A stretch of 64,000 bases of DNA from Candidatus Amulumruptor caecigallinarius (GCA_944321825.1 CALUMU010000001.1:186001-250000), one strand, 5' to 3'; positions 26,063 through 36,163 are shown, counted from the stretch's first letter. Numbers and translations are program-made. The notes: a model not told the origin generated them from the letters alone.

Positions 26063-27046
26063 ATGGTTTACGCAAAAATTTCAGGTGTGGCCTCTTACGT
26101 CCCCGACGACATTCTCGACAATGAGATGCTGTCAAAGATGGTCGATACCAATGATGAGTGGATTACCACACGTGTCGGCATCAAAGAGCGCCGTATCCTG
26201 AAAAAGGAGGGTACTGGCTCAAGCTATATGGGCGCGATAGCTGTCAGGCGTCTGCTTGAATCCACAGGTACCTCGCCCGAGGAAGTGGACTTAGTCATAT
26301 GCGCGACTTCCAATCCTGACTACCGTTTCCCTTCTACCGGCTCGGTCATCGCCCACGACTGCGGGCTGACCAATGCCTATGCTTATGACATCCAGGCAGC
26401 ATGTGCCGGATTTCTCGTGGCATTGCAGGATGCCGCCGCTTATGTCAAGTCGGGTATGCGCCGTAAGGTTGTGGTCGTGGCGGCAGAGAAGATGTCGTCG
26501 ATGACCAATTACGCTGACCGTTCCACATGCCCCCTCTTCGGCGATGCGGCCGCATGTATGCTGATAGAGCCGACCGATAAGCCTGTAGGCATAATGGACG
26601 GTGTGTTCCATGTCAACGGCGAGGGGCTGCCCCACCTGCTCATGAAGGCTGGCGGCTCCGTACATCCCGCCACACATGAGACCGTGGATGCCGGAGACCA
26701 CTACATATATCAGGAAGGCCGCCAGGTCTACAAACATGCTGTGACCGACATGCTCACAAGCTCGATGGACGTAGCCCAGCGCAACGGTCTGACCATGGAG
26801 TCTGTTGACTGGTTCGTGCCTCATCAGGCCAACCTGCGTATCATAGAGGCCGTGGCCGAACGTGCCGGTATCGACCACTCTAAGGTACTTGTCAACATAC
26901 AGAAATACGGCAACACCAGTGCTGCCTCCATACCTCTGTGCATCGACGAATACAAGGACACTCTCAAGCCGGGCGATAAGATGATTCTCACCGCTTTTGG
27001 CGCAGGCTTCACATGGGGTGCCATGTATGTAATCTGGGACATCTGA
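26063..27046 (+). CDS. fabH: Beta-ketoacyl-ACP synthase III
   Basis: 327 aa condensing enzyme that starts fatty acid synthesis by joining acyl-CoA and malonyl-ACP. The catalytic triad is readable: Cys in DIQAACAGFLVAL, His in WFVPHQANLRI and Asn in YGNTSAASIP. The start VYAKISGVASYVPDDIL is canonical. It sits in the rpmF-fabH-era-der order known from Bacteroidales; plsX, which often lies between rpmF and fabH in other phyla, is absent. A hairpin follows. Confidence 0.96.
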   Translation: MVYAKISGVASYVPDDILDNEMLSKMVDTNDEWITTRVGIKERRILKKEGTGSSYMGAIAVRRLLESTGTSPEEVDLVICATSNPDYRFPSTGSVIAHDCGLTNAYAYDIQAACAGFLVALQDAAAYVKSGMRRKVVVVAAEKMSSMTNYADRSTCPLFGDAAACMLIEPTDKPVGIMDGVFHVNGEGLPHLLMKAGGSVHPATHETVDAGDHYIYQEGRQVYKHAVTDMLTSSMDVAQRNGLTMESVDWFVPHQANLRIIEAVAERAGIDHSKVLVNIQKYGNTSAASIPLCIDEYKDTLKPGDKMILTAFGAGFTWGAMYVIWDI

Positions 27047-27106
27047 TCGGCGGGTACGTAGCTCCGACCAGAAGTGCTGCAAACGCACTGTGAAAATTTT
27101 AGCCAT

Positions 27107-27134
27107 AAGATAGCATCTTTTAAGGTGCTATCTT
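27107..27134 (+). terminator. Hairpin between fabH and era
   Basis: AAGATAGCA (27107-27115) pairs with TGCTATCTT (27126-27134), and T-rich sequence follows. The right arm overlaps TATCTTTG (27129-27136), a match to the -7 box, so the element may combine termination of fabH with a promoter for era. No TTG lies 20 bp upstream of that box, which favours the terminator reading. Confidence 0.6.
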
Positions 27135-27187
27135 TGTTGTATAAAATAAACAGCCTCCAAACAAACACCATATATCAATATATAGAT

Positions 27188-28078
27188 ATGGCACAAGAAC
27201 ATAAAGCCGGATTTGTCAACATCGTGGGCAATCCCAATGTCGGCAAGTCGACCCTGATGAACGCCCTCGTAGGGGAGCGCGTCAGCATCATCACGTCAAA
27301 AGCCCAGACCACGCGCCACCGCATCATGGGCATCCTTAACACGCCCGAGTACCAGATAGTATTTTCCGATACCCCGGGGGTGCTGTCGCCCAAATACAAG
27401 CTGCAGGAAAGCATGCTTGATGCGAGCGAAGGCGCGTTGACCGATGCTGACATACTGCTTTATGTCACCGACGTGGTCGAGAATCCCACAAAAAACGCCG
27501 AGTTCCTTGCCAAAGTGGCCAAAGAGACAGTCCCCGTGCTGCTTGTAATCAACAAAATAGACCTCGTCAAGGAGCAGTCCGATTTGGAGGCCATAGTGGA
27601 CCGATGGCAGCAGATGCTCCCCTCTGCCGAGATATTCCCCATGTCGGCCAAGCTACATTTCAATGTCGACAATCTCATGAAGCGCATAGTGGAGCTGCTG
27701 CCCGATTCGCCACCTTATTTCGGCAAGGATGCCCTGACCGACAAGCCTGCCCGGTTTTTCGTCACCGAAATCATCCGGGAGAAAATCCTGCTCAACTATG
27801 ACAAAGAGGTGCCTTACAGCACTGAGGTCATCGTCGAAAAATTTGACGAGAAGGATGCATCCATACACATCATGGCTGTCATATACGTGGAGCGTGATTC
27901 ACAGAAGGCCATTATCATAGGCCGTGGCGGCTCGCGCATCAAGAGGGTGGGTATAGAGGCACGCAAGGACATAGAGACCTTCTTCGACAAAAGGGTCTAC
28001 CTCGAAATGTTTGTCAAAGTCGAGCCTAATTGGCGTAACCGTGACAACAAGCTCCGTGCTTTCGGCTACATAGAGTGA
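27188..28078 (+). CDS. era: GTPase Era
   Basis: 296 aa from the ATG at 27188 (MAQEHKAGFVNIVGNPNVGKS). It binds the 3' end of 16S rRNA and assists 30S assembly. G1 is GNPNVGKST, the T of G2 is in QTTRHR, G3 is DTPG and G4 is NKID. The C-terminal KH domain carries IIGRGGSRIKRVGIEARKDI. A longer reading from 27074 adds a segment unlike the family and runs through the hairpin after fabH, so it is rejected. Confidence 0.95.
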   Translation: MAQEHKAGFVNIVGNPNVGKSTLMNALVGERVSIITSKAQTTRHRIMGILNTPEYQIVFSDTPGVLSPKYKLQESMLDASEGALTDADILLYVTDVVENPTKNAEFLAKVAKETVPVLLVINKIDLVKEQSDLEAIVDRWQQMLPSAEIFPMSAKLHFNVDNLMKRIVELLPDSPPYFGKDALTDKPARFFVTEIIREKILLNYDKEVPYSTEVIVEKFDEKDASIHIMAVIYVERDSQKAIIIGRGGSRIKRVGIEARKDIETFFDKRVYLEMFVKVEPNWRNRDNKLRAFGYIE

Positions 28079-28173
28079 TAAGTAACTCGCAAAAATTAGT
28101 TATACATAAAATTTTTCCAAGTAACCCTGCTGGCTTGCATATGATTGCAAGTTACTTACCGGAAATTTTTCAT

Positions 28174-28181
28174 TAACTTTG
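28174..28181 (+). promoter_or_regulatory. Possible -7 box for der
   Basis: TAACTTTG, 38 bp before the der start, in the 140-bp gap after era. No TTG is found at the expected distance, so only half of the consensus is met. Confidence 0.4.
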
Positions 28182-28218
28182 CAATCTCCAACCACAACAA
28201 CCACTAATAGACTTATTT

Positions 28219-29538
28219 ATGGGACAGATGATAGCCATTGTCGGACGCCCCAACGTTGGCAAATCGACACTCTTCAACCGCCTTACCCAGTCGCGTACTG
28301 CGATTGTGGACGAAACGGCAGGCACCACACGTGACCGCCAGTACGGTAAGGTTGACTGGACTGGCCGCGAGTTTTCGATTATCGATACCGGCGGATGGGT
28401 GGTCAACAGCGAGGACGTATTCGAGGAGGAAATCAACAAGCAGGTGGCTCTGGCCATAGAGCAGGCCGATGAAATCCTGTTTGTGGTCGATGCCATGAAC
28501 GGCGTGACCGACCTCGACGACCATATAGCCGAAATCCTCCGCAAGGCTAAAAAGCCTGTGATACTCGTCGCCAACAAGGTCGACAGTAACGACTGGCTAT
28601 ACAATGTCCCCGAATTTTACAGTCTCGGCTTGGGTGACCCGTACCCCATATCGGCCATAAGCGGATTCGGCACGGGCGACCTCCTCGACGAGGTGGTCAA
28701 GGAGCTGCCGGAGCCTGACGAAGATGCCGGAGAGCAGCTTGACGACATACCCAAGTTTGCCATCGTTGGCCGTCCTAACGCAGGGAAGTCGTCGCTGATC
28801 AACGCCTTTATCGGCGAGGAACGTAACATCGTCACCAATATCGCCGGCACGACACGTGACAGCATCTATACCCGTTACAACAAATACGGTTTCGACTTCT
28901 ATTTAGTCGATACCGCAGGTATCCGTAAGAAAAACAAAGTAAACGAGGATATCGAGTATTATTCGGTAATCCGCAGCATCCGCGCCATAGAAGCCTCAGA
29001 TGTGTGCATACTTATGATTGATGCCACACGCGGCATCGAGGCGCAGGATGCCAACATCTTCTCGCTCATACAGCGCAACAAGAAGGGGCTGGTGGTATGC
29101 GTCAATAAGTGGGACCTCGTGGAGGACAAGTCGCAAGAGGCCATCAAACATTTCGAGGCTTCCATACGTGACCGTTTCGCGCCGTTTGTCGATTTTCCCA
29201 TCATATTTACCTCGGCTCTCACCAAGCAGCGCATATTCAAGGTGCTCCAGACGGCTGTAGATGTGTACAAAAACCGCAAGCGCATAGTACCCACCTCGCA
29301 GCTCAACACCGTCATGCTTGAGGTGATAGCTGCATATCCGCCTCCTGCCAACAAAGGCAAGTATGTCAAGATCAAGTATGTCACCATGCTCAAAGGTGCG
29401 CCGGTGCCTACTTTTATCTTTTTCTGCAATCTGCCCCAGTGGGTCAAGGAGCCTTACCGCCGGTATCTCGAAAACAAGATACGCGAAAACTGGGATTACA
29501 CCGGCACGCCTGTCAATGTATACATGCGTGAGAAGTGA
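28219..29538 (+). CDS. der: GTPase Der (EngA)
   Basis: 439 aa with tandem GTPase domains, acting in 50S subunit assembly. First domain: [26 protein letters not shown]. Second domain: [33 protein letters not shown]-terminal KH-like domain ends [11 protein letters not shown]. The linker is acidic ([15 protein letters not shown]). Upstream neighbour is era, another ribosome-assembly GTPase. Confidence 0.96.
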   Translation: MGQMIAIVGRPNVGKSTLFNRLTQSRTAIVDETAGTTRDRQYGKVDWTGREFSIIDTGGWVVNSEDVFEEEINKQVALAIEQADEILFVVDAMNGVTDLDDHIAEILRKAKKPVILVANKVDSNDWLYNVPEFYSLGLGDPYPISAISGFGTGDLLDEVVKELPEPDEDAGEQLDDIPKFAIVGRPNAGKSSLINAFIGEERNIVTNIAGTTRDSIYTRYNKYGFDFYLVDTAGIRKKNKVNEDIEYYSVIRSIRAIEASDVCILMIDATRGIEAQDANIFSLIQRNKKGLVVCVNKWDLVEDKSQEAIKHFEASIRDRFAPFVDFPIIFTSALTKQRIFKVLQTAVDVYKNRKRIVPTSQLNTVMLEVIAAYPPPANKGKYVKIKYVTMLKGAPVPTFIFFCNLPQWVKEPYRRYLENKIRENWDYTGTPVNVYMREK

Positions 29539-29595
29539 TACTCGTTAATATCATTATATCCGAAAACAAACACAGCAACCATACATATCACACCA

Positions 29596-30888
29596 ATGAA
29601 TTTCGTTGAAGAACTCAAGTGGCGCGGCATGATACACCAGATGATGCCCGGCACCGAAGAGCAGCTCGCAAAGGAGATGACCACGGCATACCTCGGCATC
29701 GACCCTACGGCTGACAGCCTGCATATCGGCCACCTCGTAGGGGTCATGATCTTGAAGCATTTCCAGCGTTCGGGACATAAGCCCATCGCGCTTGTCGGCG
29801 GAGCCACAGGTATGATCGGCGACCCATCCATGAAAAGTCAGGAACGCAAACTGCTTGACGAGGAGACCCTGCGCCACAATCAGGAGGCCATCAAAAAGCA
29901 GCTTTCAAAATTCCTCGATTTTGAAAGCGATGCCCCCAATGCCGCCGTCATGGTCAACAACTACGACTGGATGAAAGATTTCTCTTTCCTCGATTTCATC
30001 CGTGACATCGGCAAGCACATCACCGTCAACTATATGATGGCCAAGGATTCGGTCAAGAAACGTCTGTCGGGCGAAAGCCAGCAGGGCATGTCGTTCACCG
30101 AATTTTCATACCAGCTCGTCCAGGGCTACGACTTCCTCAACCTCTACAACAACTACGGCTGCAAACTCCAGCTCGGCGGCAGCGACCAGTGGGGCAACAT
30201 CACCACAGGTACCGAACTCATCCGCCGCACCACAGGCGGCGAGGCATATGCGTTGACATGCCCGCTGATTACCAAGGCCGATGGCGGTAAATTCGGCAAG
30301 ACCGAGAGCGGCAACGTGTGGCTCGACCCGCGCTACACGTCCCCCTACAAGTTCTATCAGTTCTGGCTCAACGTCAGCGATGGCGATGCCGAGAAATATA
30401 TCAAGATTTTTACCGAACTGACTCGCGAGGAGATAGATGCACTGGTAGCCGAGCAAGCTCAGGATCCAGGCAAGCGCCCCTTGCAGCATCGTCTCGCCAA
30501 GGAACTCACTACCATGGTCCACTCCGAAGCCGACTGGCAGGCTGCGGTCGAGGCTTCGCAGATACTCTTCAGCAACCATGCCGGCGAAACCCTCCGCAAC
30601 ACCCCCGAAGCCATCCTTCTTGAAGTGTTCGAGGGGGTACCGCAGTTTGAAGTGCAGCGCGCCGATATTGAGGCCGGACTCAAAATCGCCGACATGCTTG
30701 TGGATAAGGCAGCAGTGTTCTCCTCCAAAGGCGAGCTCCGCAAGCTTGCCCAGCAGGGCGGATTCTCCATCAACAAGGAAAAGGTCTCCGATGTCTATGC
30801 CGATGTCACCCTCGACATGCTCCTGCAGGGCAAGTATATTCTCGTCCAGAAAGGCAAGAAAAACTACTATCTGATACGTGTGGTCTGA
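29596..30888 (+). CDS. tyrS: Tyrosyl-tRNA synthetase
   Basis: 430 aa class I synthetase. The HIGH motif is in [12 protein letters not shown]. The KMSKS equivalent is KFGKT in [17 protein letters not shown]. The tyrosine site shows [14 protein letters not shown] and [12 protein letters not shown]-terminal S4-like RNA-binding domain covers about residues 365-430 ([13 protein letters not shown]). 57 bp after der on the same strand, so it may be co-transcribed. Confidence 0.96.
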   Translation: MNFVEELKWRGMIHQMMPGTEEQLAKEMTTAYLGIDPTADSLHIGHLVGVMILKHFQRSGHKPIALVGGATGMIGDPSMKSQERKLLDEETLRHNQEAIKKQLSKFLDFESDAPNAAVMVNNYDWMKDFSFLDFIRDIGKHITVNYMMAKDSVKKRLSGESQQGMSFTEFSYQLVQGYDFLNLYNNYGCKLQLGGSDQWGNITTGTELIRRTTGGEAYALTCPLITKADGGKFGKTESGNVWLDPRYTSPYKFYQFWLNVSDGDAEKYIKIFTELTREEIDALVAEQAQDPGKRPLQHRLAKELTTMVHSEADWQAAVEASQILFSNHAGETLRNTPEAILLEVFEGVPQFEVQRADIEAGLKIADMLVDKAAVFSSKGELRKLAQQGGFSINKEKVSDVYADVTLDMLLQGKYILVQKGKKNYYLIRVV

Positions 30889-30954
30889 CCCCGCAGTTTG
30901 ACTTTTACGGAGATTGGAATCTGATTTTAGATTCGTAAGATTTTCGGTTGAAAC

Positions 30955-30985
30955 TTGCATATTTGCGCCAATGTGTGTAACTTTG
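30955..30985 (+). promoter_or_regulatory. tRNA-Gln promoter (TTG-N20-TAACTTTG)
   Basis: TTG 30955-30957, 20 bp, TAACTTTG 30978-30985. The predicted start near 30992 lies about 35 nt before the mature tRNA. Confidence 0.75.
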
Positions 30986-31026
30986 CCATAGCTTTAGGCT
31001 CGCGACAGAGCTTGAGCGCTGAGGAT

Positions 31027-31100
31027 TGTCTTATGGTGTAATGGTAGCACTGCAGTTTTTGGTTCTGCCTGTCTTGGTTCGAATCCAGGTAAGACAACCA
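31027..31100 (+). tRNA. tRNA-Gln (anticodon TTG)
   Basis: The acceptor arms TGTCTTA (31027-31033) and TAAGACA (31090-31096) pair perfectly. Discriminator A and an encoded CCA follow (31098-31100). D arm TGGTGTAATGGTAGCA and T arm TCTTGGTTCGAATCCAGG are typical. The anticodon loop reads TTTTGGT, giving TTG. The last anticodon-stem pair (31-39) is T-T rather than a Watson-Crick pair. It has its own promoter and terminator. Confidence 0.93.
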
Positions 31101-31112
31101 TCCTGACCGACA

Positions 31113-31145
31113 GAAGTCCGCTGGAATACTATTCCAGCGGACTTC
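31113..31145 (+). terminator. Terminator after tRNA-Gln
   Basis: A perfect 15-bp stem GAAGTCCGCTGGAAT / ATTCCAGCGGACTTC with a 3-nt loop, followed by TCGTTATG. It lies 13 bp past the tRNA CCA. It is symmetric, but the minus-strand GH13 gene ends at 31220, so it could stop that transcript too. Confidence 0.75.
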
Positions 31146-31219
31146 TCGTTATGTGATATTCTATTTCAGGTATTGCTTGCAATCAGTTTCGTTTGCAATC
31201 GATTTTGCTTAAGACACCG

Positions 31220-32914
31220 TTATAGTGCCTTGATGACCGCTACCCGGTTGCTGTATTGCGGAAATGACACCTTGCCATCCTTGACTGTGGATTTAAGCCC
31301 GGTGCAGAGGTCGGCGACCTTGGCGCCGTCAGGGATAAATCCCCTCACTGCGATGGGTTGCTCTGTCAGTGGCACGGTGCGGATGACGATGACATCCCCC
31401 TTGTCGTTGTGACGCGCCGAGGTATGGGTATCTATGGTCGTGACTTTGCCTGTGGCTATTACAGGATTGTCGCGGCGTATTTTGCCGAGCTGGCGGTAGT
31501 GGCTGAGGGTCGCTTCATCCATCGAATCCCAGTTCATGTCCGAGCGGAACGACTGGTCGCGGTCGCGGTTGAGGGCGGCTCCTGCATTGGGCTTTCGTCC
31601 TGACTCGTCGCCGTAAAAGAGTTGTACCGCGCCGGGCGAAAGCAGCAGCGTGGTGCCGCAGTCTATCATGTTAGCAGGGTCGGCATCGCGGTGATAGGAG
31701 TTGTTGAGGTAGCTCAGCGGATGCCAGCCGGGATGGGCTGCGATGCTGTCGCCATACGCTTGCCATGTGTAGACGATGTTATCCAGATCGCCATGCTTCG
31801 GGAAATAGAAGTTGACCATTGACGAGAATCCGGCAGCGGCATAATCGGCTTTATAGTCGATGTCGGCATAGTCGAAGTCGCCGGTAAGATATATGGGGTC
31901 GCTCCATTGCGATGCCGGGTCGTTGGGATGCCGGCTGCGCCAGCGGTTGAGGGCTGCTGTGCACTCGTCGCTCAGCTGCTTCCAGCGGGGCATGTGTACA
32001 TACTCCACGATGTCGCAGCGGAAGCCGTCGATGCCGAATTCCTCCACCCATAAGGCTATCCACTTGATTACGTAATCTGCCGGAGCCATGCGCTGGTCTT
32101 TGCGCAGCTGCCGTGCCGAGGGATTTACCCACGCATCGTTGTCGCGTCCCTCGCGCTTCCACTTGTTTTTGAGAAATTTAGGCAGCTTGACGGCATCGGT
32201 CTTCTCGGTCTTGAAATCGGGGAGCCCGTAGAGAGTACACGTCAGGGGATTCGACTCGTCCCAGCCCTCGTCGGTCATACGGAGCCAGTCGCGGGTCCAC
32301 CATTTGTCCCAGTCTTTCATGCCAGATGCCCATTCGTCATAGCTCCATGACTGGCTGTGCTTGGCGGCTTCGGTCTCGCTCAATCCGCCGGTCGGAGCAA
32401 AGCTCTGCTGCACGGCATCAAGGAGGGTGGGATAGCCGGGGTCGTTGATATTGGCTCCGAGCATCACGCGTATGCCCTGCGAGTGGAGGGTGTCGACAAG
32501 CTCGCGCATCTCCTCTATGGTGCCGTAGTTCTTGTCCATCTGCGTGTAGTCGAGTGGATAGTAACCGTGATAGCCGTAGTGTGGGAAGTCGTTGGCATTG
32601 CCGCTGCCGGACATCCAGCCGTGTATCTGTTCGTACACGTCGGTCATCCATAGCACATCTATGCCGAGGTCTTGAAAATACCCCTCCTTGGCTTTCTTAA
32701 GCAGTCCGGCAAGGTCGCCGCCGTGGAATGTGGCGGCGTTCAGTCGGTCGGAACCATAGTCGGTGATGCGTCCGTAGTTTTGGTTGTTGGTGCTGTCGCC
32801 GTCTAAAAAACGGTCGGTGATGACGAAATAGACTGTCGCCCCGCCCCAGTCAAAGGCCATGGCTGGCATGACGCACGCCAGCAGCAGTAATGCGGATAAG
32901 ATATACTTCTTCAT
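31220..32914 (-). CDS. Secreted GH13 alpha-amylase-like protein (MalS-type) with altered catalytic motifs
   Basis: 564 aa. Signal peptide 1-20 (cleavage after AMA). It has the GH13 barrel and a layout like periplasmic alpha-amylase MalS. The nucleophile motif is intact (GFRCDIVEYVHMP, Asp301). Three other signatures deviate. Region I, normally DxxxNH, reads GANIND (153-158). The acid/base Glu of region III is replaced by Asp in LTGDFDYAD (Asp346). Region IV, normally HD, reads NSYHRD (405-410). LLLSPGAVQLFYGDES (424-439) is conserved. It may be a weak, altered or non-catalytic starch-binding protein. A -7 box (TACCTTTG) lies at 32947-32954. Confidence 0.85.
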   Translation of the reverse strand: MKKYILSALLLLACVMPAMAFDWGGATVYFVITDRFLDGDSTNNQNYGRITDYGSDRLNAATFHGGDLAGLLKKAKEGYFQDLGIDVLWMTDVYEQIHGWMSGSGNANDFPHYGYHGYYPLDYTQMDKNYGTIEEMRELVDTLHSQGIRVMLGANINDPGYPTLLDAVQQSFAPTGGLSETEAAKHSQSWSYDEWASGMKDWDKWWTRDWLRMTDEGWDESNPLTCTLYGLPDFKTEKTDAVKLPKFLKNKWKREGRDNDAWVNPSARQLRKDQRMAPADYVIKWIALWVEEFGIDGFRCDIVEYVHMPRWKQLSDECTAALNRWRSRHPNDPASQWSDPIYLTGDFDYADIDYKADYAAAGFSSMVNFYFPKHGDLDNIVYTWQAYGDSIAAHPGWHPLSYLNNSYHRDADPANMIDCGTTLLLSPGAVQLFYGDESGRKPNAGAALNRDRDQSFRSDMNWDSMDEATLSHYRQLGKIRRDNPVIATGKVTTIDTHTSARHNDKGDVIVIRTVPLTEQPIAVRGFIPDGAKVADLCTGLKSTVKDGKVSFPQYSNRVAVIKAL

Positions 32915-32997
32915 TGCAGTAAATGTTTAACAGTTAATTCTTTCCGCAAAGGTACATTGGCTATTCCATCTGAAAAATGGTTAAATGTAACCATTCC

Positions 32998-33768
32998 TTA
33001 CACCAATCCCATCGCTCTGGCGGCTCTGACGGCTTCTATTGCGTTGTTGACCGACAGTTTTTCACGTATGTTCTGCCTGTGGCGGCTGACGGTGTTAATG
33101 CTTATCGTCAGCTCTGAGGCTATTTCTTTGCTCAGTTTCCCCTCTGCAATCAGTCGGAGAACCTGTTTTTCGCGTGTGGATAGAATGTCGCCGCGACGGT
33201 CGGCGAAGTCGTTGAAAGTTACTTGTGTGCCCGTCGCCATGTCGAAAATGGTCGGTCTGATTCCTGCCATATCAGGGATAGACGGGGCAAAATCATAGCA
33301 GCAAAGTATGAGCCACATTTTCCCTTTGGGCGATAGGGTTAATACTTGTGTCGACTTGGCCACACGGTATTCAGCACCTTCGCGTCCAGCCATACGGATA
33401 TATCCCACAGCTTTGTAATCGAGCTTGTGCTGTGAGAGCTCTACCTGTTTGAAAAATTCGTATTCCAACATCCGTAACTCGGCCAAATCCATAGGTGTGA
33501 TGCGAGTGTAGAGAAAATCTTCATCCGCTGAGTTGATGGTTTCTATCTTCTGCTCATTTTCGCTCAGCCCGAGCATACCTGCCGAGACTCCGGGTGCAAA
33601 ATAGCTGCAATCGGCGGCGATGTCTGTCACCACGCAGCATATCCCAGTGGTCTTGGCTATGATTTTGGCGTATGCCACAGCATCCTCAACCACCGCTGCG
33701 TCAAGAGCCTCTTCCTCTAACCGCTGCCGTGCATACACTTCATTGAGCTCGCGTTGGAGTATGTCCAT
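32998..33768 (-). CDS. LuxR-family (GerE HTH) transcriptional regulator
   Basis: 256 aa. The C-terminal GerE-type helix-turn-helix at about 193-256 reads LSTREKQVLRLIAEGKLSKE and ISINTVSRHRQNIREKL, a clear DNA-binding domain. The N-terminal 180 residues are not a receiver; they look like a PAS-like or other sensory domain (hydrophobic strands, YTRITPMDLAELRMLEYEFF). The signal is unknown. It lies 83 bp upstream of the GH13 gene and 29 bp after the membrane-protein gene, so either may be its target. Confidence 0.85.
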   Translation of the reverse strand: MDILQRELNEVYARQRLEEEALDAAVVEDAVAYAKIIAKTTGICCVVTDIAADCSYFAPGVSAGMLGLSENEQKIETINSADEDFLYTRITPMDLAELRMLEYEFFKQVELSQHKLDYKAVGYIRMAGREGAEYRVAKSTQVLTLSPKGKMWLILCCYDFAPSIPDMAGIRPTIFDMATGTQVTFNDFADRRGDILSTREKQVLRLIAEGKLSKEIASELTISINTVSRHRQNIREKLSVNNAIEAVRAARAMGLV

Positions 33769-33797
33769 GTGGTTTTAGAATGTGTTGAAAATGTTTG

Positions 33798-35216
33798 TTA
33801 TCTAAAAAAATAGCTTGCAGTCAGGGCGATGGCAAGCGATACGATATAGACGGCATAGAATCGGCGGAAACTTTGCCTGTGCCGGTCGTTGAGCAGGGAG
33901 TATAGCGCACCGGCCACGAATACCGGCATGAATGGGAGTATGTAGCGTGACACAGTGCCGCCAAACAGCCATGCTATCCCTATGAAGCACGCTGCCGCCC
34001 ATATCATATACCGCCCCAGTAGCTCGTGGCGTATATTGCGCCATGATGTGTATACGAGGTAATACAAAGCTGCTCCGCCGATCAGATACCATATCCAACC
34101 CTGATGGGCATATGCCAGCGTATACCCCATAGGGAGGTCGTTAAGGGCATTCCAAGGCAGAGGTATCAGGTATTGTACCGCGCATGTCACAGGCAGCCAT
34201 AGCAGCTTCTGCCAAACGCCGAGAAAGGCGTATCCTCCTAACATGTCTAAATACGTAGCATGGGTTTCACGCTCTTGGAAAAACCGGCAGGTTGCTGCCT
34301 CAGGGTCTATATATTCGGAGAGGCTGTAGGTGGTCATCATTGACCGCAGCCCGAAATACATGGTGAGGATGATTGCCACTGCTGCAAGAGCCGACGGCCA
34401 ATAGCGTCTGCGCCATGTGGTCAAAGCTGCCGGAATCAGCATCAGTAGCATTTGGTAGCGTACCACTGTAATCCCCGCCAGTCCGATGACCAGCAGCATC
34501 ATCAGAGCGGTGCGCTTGTAGAGCTTGGCTGGCGGATTCCATATGGCCGTCATTCCCAAGAGTGACGCCACGGTGCAGCAGTTGAGCATCGCATCCTTGA
34601 TAAGTACGGTGCCGCAGTTGAGATATGACGCTATTGCCCCTGTCATGATGATTGCTGCAGAAGCAATTTGTTGCGGTTTGTGACTCGCGGCTGGTTTTAG
34701 CAGCCTTACTGCCAGCCCACCACTCATGACCACGGCTAATAACGTCATCAGCATATTGCCGAGCAGGGGATACATGATGGAGCGGCCGAACAGGTATATG
34801 AATGCCGCGAGCACTCCGTCATACGTCACAGCGTAGTCGAGGTCATAGATTGGACGTTCGGGTACCAGGCCAGACCGCAGCAACGCCTGGTTGCGGAAAT
34901 CGTTAGCATCGGGGTTAAGCATCCACGGATGTTCGAGCGTACACCACCGTTCCACGGTCCACTGGTGCAGGTTGGCGGCTACACCCACGGCGAGCATCGT
35001 CCAGAATATTATGAGTGCCGTCCAGCCGGCTTTGTTGCGCCACGGCAACAGCTTGTAAGCCCCCAGCGCGGCTGCTCCTGTAGCTACGAGCAGCGCGTAC
35101 AGCTCTGCATCTGCTCCGCACGGCAACATCCCGACGGCTGCGGCAACCACCCCTAATGCGGTGAACGCTGTAGCATACATCCATATGGGAAACCTTGTCC
35201 GCGCAGATAATCTCAT
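33798..35216 (-). CDS. Polytopic membrane protein of unknown function
   Basis: 472 aa with roughly ten to twelve predicted transmembrane helices. Long non-membrane stretches occur near residues 85-125 (EHPWMLNPDANDFRN, PIYDLDYAVTYDG) and 305-325. This layout, with a large early loop containing acidic residues, is like GT-C glycosyltransferases or envelope-polymer proteins, but no diagnostic motif is seen, so no function is claimed. It starts 11 bp after glsB, suggesting one unit with the glycine-lipid genes; an envelope role would fit that setting. Confidence 0.7.
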   Translation of the reverse strand: MRLSARTRFPIWMYATAFTALGVVAAAVGMLPCGADAELYALLVATGAAALGAYKLLPWRNKAGWTALIIFWTMLAVGVAANLHQWTVERWCTLEHPWMLNPDANDFRNQALLRSGLVPERPIYDLDYAVTYDGVLAAFIYLFGRSIMYPLLGNMLMTLLAVVMSGGLAVRLLKPAASHKPQQIASAAIIMTGAIASYLNCGTVLIKDAMLNCCTVASLLGMTAIWNPPAKLYKRTALMMLLVIGLAGITVVRYQMLLMLIPAALTTWRRRYWPSALAAVAIILTMYFGLRSMMTTYSLSEYIDPEAATCRFFQERETHATYLDMLGGYAFLGVWQKLLWLPVTCAVQYLIPLPWNALNDLPMGYTLAYAHQGWIWYLIGGAALYYLVYTSWRNIRHELLGRYMIWAAACFIGIAWLFGGTVSRYILPFMPVFVAGALYSLLNDRHRQSFRRFYAVYIVSLAIALTASYFFR

Positions 35217-35227
35217 GTCATGGCGTG

Positions 35228-36163
35228 TCAGGTATGGTATGTGGATATGTGCCTGCGTTTTTTCTCCTCGAAAATATCGCTTATGGCAAAGAATATGCCG
35301 CTCTCCTCAACATCGCCGAACTCGTCGTTGATGGCAGTGCCAAACATGCGCATCGTAGGCGAAAGGCCCATGTATGCGTTGACCAATGGTGGTATGTTGT
35401 AGCCGTGTTCGCGCACGGCCTTGTTGAGCACCTTGTAGTCCTCCTTGAACGTGTCGTTGGGAAACAGCCGTTTCATCGCCTCCACGTCTGTGTTGGTCAC
35501 TAACGGGGTGATGGTGGTGACCAGTTTGTCGGGGTCGGGGAAGTGCTTGTTGAGGAAATAGAGTATCATGTTGCGGCACTCCTCGTCGTAGCTCGGATAC
35601 ATCGTCACCTTGCCGAACAGGTACTCTATCTCAGGATAGATGACCGTAAGCGCGCCTAATCCGTCCCAGAGGTTGTCAAGTACATAGATGGCCTTGACCC
35701 CGGCGCGTGTCGACTGGTATTCGAGCCTGACAAACGAGCGGCCCAGTTCGAGGGTCTTGGGCAGATAGTCGTTGAGAAACCGCTCGGAGAATCTGAACAT
35801 GTGGCTCGTCGCTATCCTCGGCGTGCCGTCGTGGTTCTGGCGTATGTCGCATCCGCGTATGAAGCGGTACCCCCCGAGTATCTGCTCGCCTTCGGGATCC
35901 CATACGACCAACTGCATGCACGGCGGCTCCATCATGTCGAATTCGTCGATGTCGCAGTCCTTGCCGGTGCCGCCTCCGGCCGAGCGGAATGCTATCTCGC
36001 GCAGGCGGCCTATCTCGCGCATGGTGTTCGGGGCCTCGCGGCCGTCCACGATGTATATGTCGTTACCTCCTTTGTTGGCATGGCGCAGGAAGCGCTCTGC
36101 GGTCAGCTCGCTCTTGATCAGCTCTATATCTACGGGATCTATGATCCGTTGCATTGTAGCCAT
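35228..36163 (-). CDS. glsB: N-acyltransferase for glycine-lipid synthesis (GlsB-like)
   Basis: 311 aa of the GNAT-like OlsB / hemolysin-acyltransferase family. Marks include EIAFRSAGGGTGKDCDIDEF (from REIAF), LVVWDPEGEQILGGYRFIRG, and the closing LGRSFVRLEYQ region. Family members transfer a 3-hydroxyacyl chain from ACP to the amine of an amino acid. In Bacteroides the GlsB-GlsA pair makes N-acyl glycine lipids, and the second acyltransferase gene lies 65 bp upstream here. The pairing makes the glycine-lipid assignment much more likely than an ornithine-lipid role, but the substrate is inferred. Confidence 0.85.
   Translation of the reverse strand: MATMQRIIDPVDIELIKSELTAERFLRHANKGGNDIYIVDGREAPNTMREIGRLREIAFRSAGGGTGKDCDIDEFDMMEPPCMQLVVWDPEGEQILGGYRFIRGCDIRQNHDGTPRIATSHMFRFSERFLNDYLPKTLELGRSFVRLEYQSTRAGVKAIYVLDNLWDGLGALTVIYPEIEYLFGKVTMYPSYDEECRNMILYFLNKHFPDPDKLVTTITPLVTNTDVEAMKRLFPNDTFKEDYKVLNKAVREHGYNIPPLVNAYMGLSPTMRMFGTAINDEFGDVEESGIFFAISDIFEEKKRRHISTYHT

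Noticed and set aside
27129-27136. TATCTTTG as a full era promoter
   Set aside because: It is the right arm of a hairpin and has no TTG at 20 bp; kept only as a possible overlap.
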